Below are positions 1 to 5,160 of a stretch of 6,240 nucleotides of DNA, piece by piece; the first letter of the stretch is position 1; every line of letters starts with the position of its first letter. The translations under genes were made by a program, and so were the position numbers. Source of the DNA: Victivallaceae bacterium (lineage in GTDB: Bacteria; Verrucomicrobiota; Lentisphaeria; Victivallales; Victivallaceae); contig JAQVVK010000122.1 of the NCBI GenBank assembly GCA_028698975.1, positions 1 to 6,240 on the forward strand, given 5' to 3'. Under the pieces are notes generated by a model that was not told the DNA's origin, made no database searches, and saw only the letters and a list, made by a program, of their open reading frames with translations.

Positions 1-29
1 TTGACCAAGTACCGCCATATTATTTTCTT

Positions 30-96
30 GAGGACTCATGTTTTTTTACCTTTCGTCTTGTGGTAAAGCAAAAGGTAGCATGAGTTCTCTTTTTTT
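30..96 (+). terminator. Rho-independent terminator of an upstream transcript
   Basis: An 11-bp stem (30-40 with 79-89, one G-U pair) is followed at once by seven T residues (90-96), the classic intrinsic terminator layout on the + strand. The long loop can fold further: 47-53 pairs with 71-77 (TACCTTT/AAAGGTA), or 45-50 pairs with 62-67 (TTTACC/GGTAAA), and the two inner pairings exclude each other. On the other strand the stem is not followed by a T run, so it is directional. It lies upstream of the operon promoter, so it most likely insulates the operon from a gene left of the window. A leader attenuator or the end of a small RNA are less likely readings. Confidence 0.8.
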
Positions 97-167
97 CAAA
101 CTCTAAAAAAGTTATGGGATATCTGTGAAATCGACTGAATATATTAGCTGATCGACCGCGTTTTCCG

Positions 168-196
168 TTGAAAAAATGGAAAATTAATGCTATATT
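168..196 (+). promoter_or_regulatory. Candidate sigma70-type promoter for the operon
   Basis: TTGAAA at 168-173 and TATATT at 191-196 are separated by exactly 17 bp, close to the housekeeping consensus in both boxes and spacing. Transcription would start near 203, giving a leader of about 50 bases before the first gene. It lies after the terminator and is the only well-formed promoter I find in the upstream gap. The region is AT-rich, so chance matches are possible. No sigma54-type GG/GC site with correct spacing was found in the gap. Confidence 0.6.
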
Positions 197-209
197 TATA
201 TTTTTCCAT
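176..209. repeat. 8-bp inverted repeat flanking the -10 box
   Basis: ATGGAAAA (176-183) and TTTTCCAT (202-209) are perfect reverse complements separated by 18 bases that contain the -10 box and the expected start point. This is a plausible position for a repressor operator. A further TTTTCC copy at 161-166 could pair with the same GGAAAA arm. The arms are AT-rich, so this may be chance; no regulator is encoded in the window to support it. Confidence 0.3.
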
Positions 210-228
210 AAGATGAAAAATGTAAATC

Positions 229-234
229 AGAGGA
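229..234 (+). promoter_or_regulatory. Distant ribosome binding site of the first gene
   Basis: AGAGGA is the best Shine-Dalgarno match upstream of the ATG at 253, but it is 18 bases away, longer than usual. An AAAG at 241-244 is closer and weaker. The in-frame codons upstream reach a TAA at 223-225 with no ATG, GTG or TTG between, so the ATG at 253 remains the best start. Translation of this gene may start weakly compared with the next gene, which has a much stronger site. Confidence 0.4.
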
Positions 235-252
235 TTCGGCAAAGCGGCAATC

Positions 253-2109
253 ATGGACACTATACAACTTTGGCATGTACTCGCCTTGTTTACCGGCGGC
301 GGATTGCTCGCGCTGGTCGCCGGGAAAAATGAAAAACTCGCCTCCCGTATCGGTTTGACCGCCTGCGCGATCGCGCTTGTTGCCGCCGGCATCATGAGCG
401 TGGCGCAATTCTTCGACGGCGGCGACGCCAGACTGCTCTGCTTCCGGGTGCCGGTCATCGTGGTGGGGCTGGCCGCCGCGTTTCACTCCCCGGGGTATCT
501 GGACGGTCACTCAAACGGCAGGACCGGCGTTTACTGGCTTTTTTTCAACTTGACGCTGGGGGCCATGTACGCGGTGACTTCTCTAAACAGTTTCATAGCG
601 TTTCTCGTGGCGTGGGAGTTGATGGGGCTTTTTTCTTTCGTGCTTGTGGCGTTTGACACCGCGTCGAAAGCGGCAATGCGCGCGGCGTGGATCTATCTGC
701 TGGCCTGCGAGGCGGGCGGTATGCTCCTGATGCTCTTTGCCGCGTTTCAATCGATCGATCGTGATAATATGGAGTTGACGCTGTTTATACTGGCGGCGGC
801 CGGGTTCGGGCTTAAAGCCGGTTTCCCGTTTCTCCATGTGTGGCTGCCGGAAGCCCACCCGGCGGCACCGGCCCCGGTTTCGGCGGTCATGTCCGGCGCG
901 ATGATACCGCTGGGATTTTGCGGGTTGCTGCGTTTCATGCCGGAGCTGCCCGGGCTTTGGAGTGTTTACGGCTGGACGTTTCTGATAATGGGGCTTGCCG
1001 GAGCATTTTTCGGCATTCTTTCCGGCGCGGTGCGCAAGGATCTCAAGCGGCTGCTGGCATATTCCAGCGTGGAAAACATCGGGATTGTTTCGCTGGGGTT
1101 CGGGTTGGGATTCCTCGGACTGGCGGCGGACAACCCGGTCATGAGCAAGTGCGCGTTTGCCGGGGCGTATCTGCATATCATAAATCATGCGCTGCTTAAA
1201 GGTGCGCTTTTTCTCGGCGCGGGGTCGGTGTTTAAGGCGACGCATACTCTCAACGTCGATCTGATGGGCGGGCTGATGAAGAAACTTCCGCTCACCGGCG
1301 GCTGTTTCGCCATCGCTTCCGCCGGCATCTCCGGTTTGCCTCCCTTTGCCGGATTCACCGGTGAGATACTGATCTATGCCGCCTGTTTTGTCGGCATCGC
1401 CAACTGCGGCGGAGCGGTGCTTTTAGGTGCATTCGCCACGGCGGTTGTATTGGCGTTGACCGGGGGAGCGGCGTTTGCCGCGTTTGCCAAAGCGGTTTCC
1501 GCCGTTTTTCAGGGGTTGCCGCGGACGGAATTGGCGGTCAACGCCCGGCGCGAAGAAATTCGCATGGCTTTGCCGGTCGCGTTTCTTTTGGTGCTTTCGC
1601 TGGCCATGCCGCTGGCTGCGCCGTTTCTGCCCGGCATGGACGGAGTGGCCGGGGCGATCCTGCGCGGGAATGCGCTCTTTTCGCTGGTCTTCGGCGGACT
1701 TGTCTTGCTGTTGTGGGCGGCGCGGCGGATGCTGCCGCACGACACCCGTTCGCCGGGAACGTGGGACTGCGGGTACGCCAAGCCCTCGGCCCGGATGGAA
1801 TACACCGGCTCCGCGCTGATTCAGCCGATCGCCGATTTCTTCAACGGCTTTTTGAAGCAGAGAAAACATATACAGCCGCCGGAAGGACTTTTTCCGGCCA
1901 GGGCTTCACTTGACATCGAGACCGCCGATTTCGGGGAGCGGGTATTTTGGAAGCCGTTATTTTTGTTTTTTGCCGACATCGCCGAGAGAGTCCACCGCTT
2001 CCAGTCGGGCTATCTGCATTTGTATATCCTCATCATGACGCTGGCGGTGGCGGTCATGCTGCTGGCCGGATTCGCTCCGGAATTGTTTCACTTGGGAGGA
2101 GGCCGATAA
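253..2109 (+). CDS. hyfB: HyfB-like proton/sodium-translocating antiporter subunit of a hydrogenase-4-type complex
   Basis: Inner-membrane protein of 618 residues in the NuoL/NuoM/NuoN and Mrp antiporter-like family (proton-conducting transporter domain), expected to carry H+ or Na+ across the membrane in step with the redox reaction. It is hydrophobic along most of its length. The core shows the glutamate of WELMGLFSF (E122), the lysine of GFGLKAGFPFLHVWLPEAHP (K188), KRLLAYSSVENIG (about 265-277) and NHALLKGALFLGAG (K316). The C-terminal part has PGTWDCGYAKPSARMEYTGS (about 501-520), which marks HyfB/HycC proteins rather than complex I subunits, followed by a last membrane helix near 588-607. 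E. coli HyfB is about 672 residues, so this is slightly short but intact. It heads the operon, and its TAA shares one base with the next ATG. The symbol is given by homology; an Ehr complex subunit is likely. Confidence 0.93.
   Translation: MDTIQLWHVLALFTGGGLLALVAGKNEKLASRIGLTACAIALVAAGIMSVAQFFDGGDARLLCFRVPVIVVGLAAAFHSPGYLDGHSNGRTGVYWLFFNLTLGAMYAVTSLNSFIAFLVAWELMGLFSFVLVAFDTASKAAMRAAWIYLLACEAGGMLLMLFAAFQSIDRDNMELTLFILAAAGFGLKAGFPFLHVWLPEAHPAAPAPVSAVMSGAMIPLGFCGLLRFMPELPGLWSVYGWTFLIMGLAGAFFGILSGAVRKDLKRLLAYSSVENIGIVSLGFGLGFLGLAADNPVMSKCAFAGAYLHIINHALLKGALFLGAGSVFKATHTLNVDLMGGLMKKLPLTGGCFAIASAGISGLPPFAGFTGEILIYAACFVGIANCGGAVLLGAFATAVVLALTGGAAFAAFAKAVSAVFQGLPRTELAVNARREEIRMALPVAFLLVLSLAMPLAAPFLPGMDGVAGAILRGNALFSLVFGGLVLLLWAARRMLPHDTRSPGTWDCGYAKPSARMEYTGSALIQPIADFFNGFLKQRKHIQPPEGLFPARASLDIETADFGERVFWKPLFLFFADIAERVHRFQSGYLHLYILIMTLAVAVMLLAGFAPELFHLGGGR
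2094..2102 (+). promoter_or_regulatory. Strong Shine-Dalgarno for the second gene, inside the end of the first
   Basis: GGGAGGAGG lies 6 bases before the ATG at 2109 and also encodes the last residues (LGGGR) of the first gene. It selects this start over an in-frame ATG at 1947 that would give a long, non-homologous N-terminal extension lying within the first gene. Confidence 0.85.
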
Positions 2110-3047
2110 TGACTTCTGCATCTGTGGTCTGGTGGGTCGGTCTGGCGGCCGGGCTGGTCGGCGCGCCGCTGTTGCCGGGGCTTATCAACCGGGTCAAGGC
2201 GTTTTTTGCGGGTCGCCGCGGGCCGTCGCTCTTTCAGCTCTATTTTGATATGTATAAACTGTTGCGCAAAGCTCCGGTTTACAGTTCGGTCACCGGGTGG
2301 CTGTCTCGGGCGGCTCCGGTGTTGACGCTGGCGGCGACGCTGGCGACGCTGCTGCTGCTGCCGCTGGCGGGGGTGCCGTCGCCATTCGCTTTTTCGTGCG
2401 ACATAATCCTGTTTTTGTATCTTGCCGGGGCGGGGCGTTTTGCCACCGTTTTGGGCGCGCTGGACACCGGTTCGAGTTTTGAGGGCATGGGGGCGAGCCG
2501 CGAGTGCCAGTTTTCCATGCTGGCCGAGGGGGTGATGCTGGCGGTGTTTGGCGCATTGGTGCTTATGGCCGGGCAATTCTCACTGGGTGGGTGTCTCAAT
2601 CAGGTTTCGTCCGCCGTCTGGTCGCAACAGGCGACCGCGCTGATCCTGCTGCTGGCGTCCTTTTATGTGGTGGTGCTTGCGGAGACCTGCCGGGTGCCGG
2701 TTGACGACCCGGAAACCCATTTGGAACTTACCATGATCCACGAGGCGATGATACTTGACAACAGCGGGGTTGACCTGGCGATGATCCATTATGCCGCCGC
2801 GTTGAAACTCTGGGTGATGATCGAATTCGGCGTGATGCTGCTGCTGCCGGTTATGGCGAACGGCTGGATCACACTCACCGTGCAGATATTGTGCGTTTTC
2901 GGCTGGACGGCTTCGATCGGGGTGGCCGAGTCGATCATGGCGCGTTACCGTTTTCTCAAGGTGCCGCATTTGCTCGCCGGAGCGTTGTGTCTGGGGGTGA
3001 TGGCGGTGGTGGTGCTGCTGCTTTTCCGGGGAGTTGCGAGAATATGA
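2109..3047 (+). CDS. hyfC: HyfC/NuoH-like membrane subunit
   Basis: A 312-residue NuoH (respiratory-chain NADH dehydrogenase subunit 1) family membrane protein, close to the roughly 315 residues of E. coli HyfC. In these complexes it anchors the hydrophilic arm and joins its redox site to the ion channels. Family loops are all present: AGRRGPSLFQLYFDMYKLLR (34-53), SSFEGMGASRECQFSMLAE (122-140), and an acidic loop AETCRVPVDDPETHLELTMI (191-210) followed by HEAMILDNSG. That last loop has the hydrogenase-type form (VPVDDPETHLELTMIHEAM) and not the complex I form (AEGESELVSGF type). The start at 2109 is supported by the strong upstream Shine-Dalgarno and by the TAATG junction; the reading frame is open farther upstream but only inside the preceding gene. 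The stop overlaps the next start as ATGA, which suggests coupled translation. Confidence 0.93.
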   Translation: MTSASVVWWVGLAAGLVGAPLLPGLINRVKAFFAGRRGPSLFQLYFDMYKLLRKAPVYSSVTGWLSRAAPVLTLAATLATLLLLPLAGVPSPFAFSCDIILFLYLAGAGRFATVLGALDTGSSFEGMGASRECQFSMLAEGVMLAVFGALVLMAGQFSLGGCLNQVSSAVWSQQATALILLLASFYVVVLAETCRVPVDDPETHLELTMIHEAMILDNSGVDLAMIHYAAALKLWVMIEFGVMLLLPVMANGWITLTVQILCVFGWTASIGVAESIMARYRFLKVPHLLAGALCLGVMAVVVLLLFRGVARI

Positions 3048-3721
3048 ATTCATTGAGTGAAGTTTTGCTGGCGTTGTTTTTATTGACCGACTTCTGGATG
3101 GCGGGAGCCAGCCGTCTTATGCACTGCATCAGACTGGCGTCGTATCAGGGGATCATCATCGGATTGTTTCCGCTGGCGATGTGGCACTGGCATGATTCGA
3201 CGCCGGGCGTCGGGGTGTTTGTCATTGCGGCGGTCACGCTGGGGGTGAAAGGGGTGCTGCTGCCCTGGTTTCTGCGGCGCGCCATGTTTCGGGCGTCGGT
3301 AAGGCGCGAACTCGAACCTCTGGTCGGTTATCCGTCATCACTGCTGATCGTACTTGCGGCGGCGGCCGGAGCGTTTTACGTCTGCGAAAAATTCGGTATC
3401 GGTTCGCCGGGGGCTCCGATGCTGGCCGCGCCCGGCGCGTTTACGGCGATGTTCACCGGGTTGTTCATCATCATGGCGCGGCGCAAGGCGATCACACAGG
3501 CGATCGGCTTTCTGGTGTTTGAAAACGGCATCACGGTTTTCGGCATCGGCATGATGCTGGAATACGGTATGCTGGTCGAGCTGGGGATTTTGCTCGACGT
3601 GTTTGTATTGATCTTTGTCATGGGTATCGCGGTGTTTCATATCAGCCGGGAGTTGTCGCATATCGACGCCGACCGTCTGCATCTTCTGCGCGATGACAGG
3701 AAAAAAGAGGAGCTGGTCTGA
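3044..3721 (+). CDS. hyfE: HyfE-like membrane component (NuoK/MrpC-related)
   Basis: A 225-residue hydrophobic protein of the hydrogenase-4 component E family (E. coli HyfE is about 216). The C-terminal half resembles NuoK/MrpC: an RRKAITQAIGFLVFENGI segment (about 146-163) with a buried glutamate (E160), then GMLVELGILLDVFVLIFVMG (175-194) with E179 and D185. These acidic residues in helices are what NuoK-type subunits use in the ion path. The short charged tail (DDRKKEELV) should face the cytoplasm. The start overlaps the preceding stop as ATGA and has a GGGGAG 10 bases upstream; the longer open frame from 2891 is a shadow of the previous gene. The position between HyfC and HyfF homologues matches other hyf-type clusters, except that no HyfD lies between HyfC and HyfE. 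Confidence 0.92.
   Translation: MNSLSEVLLALFLLTDFWMAGASRLMHCIRLASYQGIIIGLFPLAMWHWHDSTPGVGVFVIAAVTLGVKGVLLPWFLRRAMFRASVRRELEPLVGYPSSLLIVLAAAAGAFYVCEKFGIGSPGAPMLAAPGAFTAMFTGLFIIMARRKAITQAIGFLVFENGITVFGIGMMLEYGMLVELGILLDVFVLIFVMGIAVFHISRELSHIDADRLHLLRDDRKKEELV
3706..3712 (+). promoter_or_regulatory. Shine-Dalgarno for the fourth gene
   Basis: AGAGGAG sits 8 bases before the ATG at 3721, inside codons for the lysine/glutamate-rich tail of the preceding protein. It fixes the TGATG junction as the true start. Confidence 0.75.
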
Positions 3722-5142
3722 TGATTTCGCTTTGGGTGATCGGGTGGCCGCTGGTCTGTGCTGGCGCGGCGTGGTTGTTGCGCGGGCGTACGGGTTGGCT
3801 GCGCTTGTTGCTGCTCTGCGGCGCGGCCGGGCATACGGCCGGGGCGGTCGCGCTGTGCGCTACGATGAAAACACCGGGCGGGTTCGGGGCTGACTGGATT
3901 GCCCCGGATCGGCTTTCAATCATCTTTTTGATGCTGACATCGCTGTTGTTTCTGGCGGTTTCGGTGCACACCATGTTTTGGCTGCCCGCCGAAAAGAACG
4001 CGCAGGAAACCCGGGAGCGGCCCGACGGACTGCTGGCGGATCATGTCTTTGTTTCCTGCCTGCTCGCCTTTTTGGCGACGATGACGCTGGTCATGCTGGC
4101 GCGTAACTTCGGCCTGCTCTGGGTAGCCGTCGAAGCCACGACGCTGGTGAGTGCGCCGCTGATCTTGTTTCACCGGTCGGCGCGGTCGCTCGAAGCCATG
4201 TGGAAGTATCTATTGATCTGTTCGGTCGGTATCGGGCTGGCACTTTTCGGCACCATGCTGCTGGCGGTGGCCGGGCAGGGCGGGCATACCGGGCTGGGAT
4301 TTTCCGACGTGGCCGCCGCAAGGGGTACGCTCAATCCGGCCTGGTTCAAGGCGGCGTTTATCTTCATTCTGGCCGGGTATGGCACCAAGATGGGGCTGGC
4401 CCCGTTTCACACGTGGCTGCCCGACGCGCACAGCGAGGCGCCGGGGGCGGTTTCCGCGCTGCTTTCCGGGACGTTGCTCAACTGTTCGTTTCTTGCGATA
4501 CTGCGTTTTGTTGACGTGATGCCGGAACCCTTGCGGCCGTTTGGAGCGCATTTATTGACCGCGCTCGGGCTGCTTTCGCTGGCGGTGGCCGCGTTCTTCA
4601 TAGTGCGGCAAAGCGATTTCAAGCGTATGCTGGCGTATTCGAGTGTGGAACACATGGGGTTGCTCGCGCTCTTTTGCGTCTATGGCGGAGCCAATGGCGG
4701 CTTGCTCGGCGTGCTGCATCTATGCGGCCACTCGGTCATAAAGATGACCTTGTTTCTGATTGCGGGCAACCTGCTGCTTGCCTGCGGCACAAGGCAGATA
4801 CCGTTGCTGGGCGGGCTGGCGAAGCGTCTGCCGCGCAACAGTTGGCTCTGGCTGGCCGCCATACTTATGATTTGCGGACTGCCGCCGTCGCCGTTGTTTG
4901 TGACGGAGTTTCTGCTATTGTTTCTGTTGCCGCCCTGGTTGGCGGCGACGGTGCTGGTCTTGCTGTTTACTGTTTTTGCCGGCATGACGCTGGCTGCGCT
5001 GCGTATGATAATGGGTGCGGATGGCAGCGTCGTGCCGGAGCCGGAGGCGGCCCGGTCGTCGGAGCGGCTCTGGGTCGTACCGCTGATATTGCTTTGCGGC
5101 GCGGTGGCGGCGGGGATTGTCTTATTGCTGGCTTTGGTATGA
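3721..5142 (+). CDS. hyfF: HyfF-like antiporter subunit of a hydrogenase-4-type complex
   Basis: A second proton-conducting antiporter-like membrane protein, 473 residues (E. coli HyfF is about 526). Core motifs: LLWVAVEATTLVSAPLI with E138, GYGTKMGLAPFHTWLPDAHS (219-238) with K223, and FKRMLAYSSVEHMGL (about 300-314) with K301. Farther on are GHSVIKMTLFLIAGNL (K341) and CGLPPSPLFVTEF with E396 in a late helix. The DAHSEAPGAVSALLSGTLLN form is typical of HyfF, while the first gene has the HyfB form EAHPAAPAPVSAVMSG; the two are therefore distinct paralogues and not a recent duplication. It should form a second ion channel in the membrane arm. It starts in a TGATG overlap with the HyfE homologue and is followed by an 18-base gap. 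Confidence 0.93.
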   Translation: MISLWVIGWPLVCAGAAWLLRGRTGWLRLLLLCGAAGHTAGAVALCATMKTPGGFGADWIAPDRLSIIFLMLTSLLFLAVSVHTMFWLPAEKNAQETRERPDGLLADHVFVSCLLAFLATMTLVMLARNFGLLWVAVEATTLVSAPLILFHRSARSLEAMWKYLLICSVGIGLALFGTMLLAVAGQGGHTGLGFSDVAAARGTLNPAWFKAAFIFILAGYGTKMGLAPFHTWLPDAHSEAPGAVSALLSGTLLNCSFLAILRFVDVMPEPLRPFGAHLLTALGLLSLAVAAFFIVRQSDFKRMLAYSSVEHMGLLALFCVYGGANGGLLGVLHLCGHSVIKMTLFLIAGNLLLACGTRQIPLLGGLAKRLPRNSWLWLAAILMICGLPPSPLFVTEFLLLFLLPPWLAATVLVLLFTVFAGMTLAALRMIMGADGSVVPEPEAARSSERLWVVPLILLCGAVAAGIVLLLALV

Positions 5143-5147
5143 GCAAC

Positions 5148-5154
5148 GGGAGAG
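5148..5154 (+). promoter_or_regulatory. Shine-Dalgarno for the fifth gene
   Basis: GGGAGAG lies 6 bases before the ATG at 5161. The fifth gene is in the same frame as the fourth, divided by the TGA at 5140-5142 and six sense codons with no alternative start, so 5161 is the only reasonable start. Confidence 0.8.
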
Positions 5155-5160
5155 AGCGAA

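Noticed and set aside
1..66. Possible 3' end of an upstream gene at the left edge
   Set aside because: A TGA at 2-4 or the open frame to 66 could be a gene end, but there are too few codons to recognise anything, and the longer frame overlaps the terminator stem.
271..286. TGGCATG...CGCC resembling a sigma54 -24/-12 promoter
   Set aside because: The GG-to-GC spacing is one base short, the -12 part is poor, and it lies inside the first coding region.
583..1245. 220-codon minus-strand open frame opposite the HyfB-like gene
   Set aside because: Low-complexity basic composition and no recognisable domain; it is antisense to a well-supported membrane protein.
1947..2108. Upstream extension of the HyfC-like reading frame starting at ATG 1947
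   Set aside because: The extra 54 residues lie inside the HyfB-like gene, do not resemble NuoH proteins, and the ATG at 2109 has a very strong Shine-Dalgarno.
2891..3043. Upstream extension of the HyfE-like reading frame starting at ATG 2891
   Set aside because: It is a frame shadow of the HyfC-like gene; the family N-terminus begins at MNSLSEV (3044).
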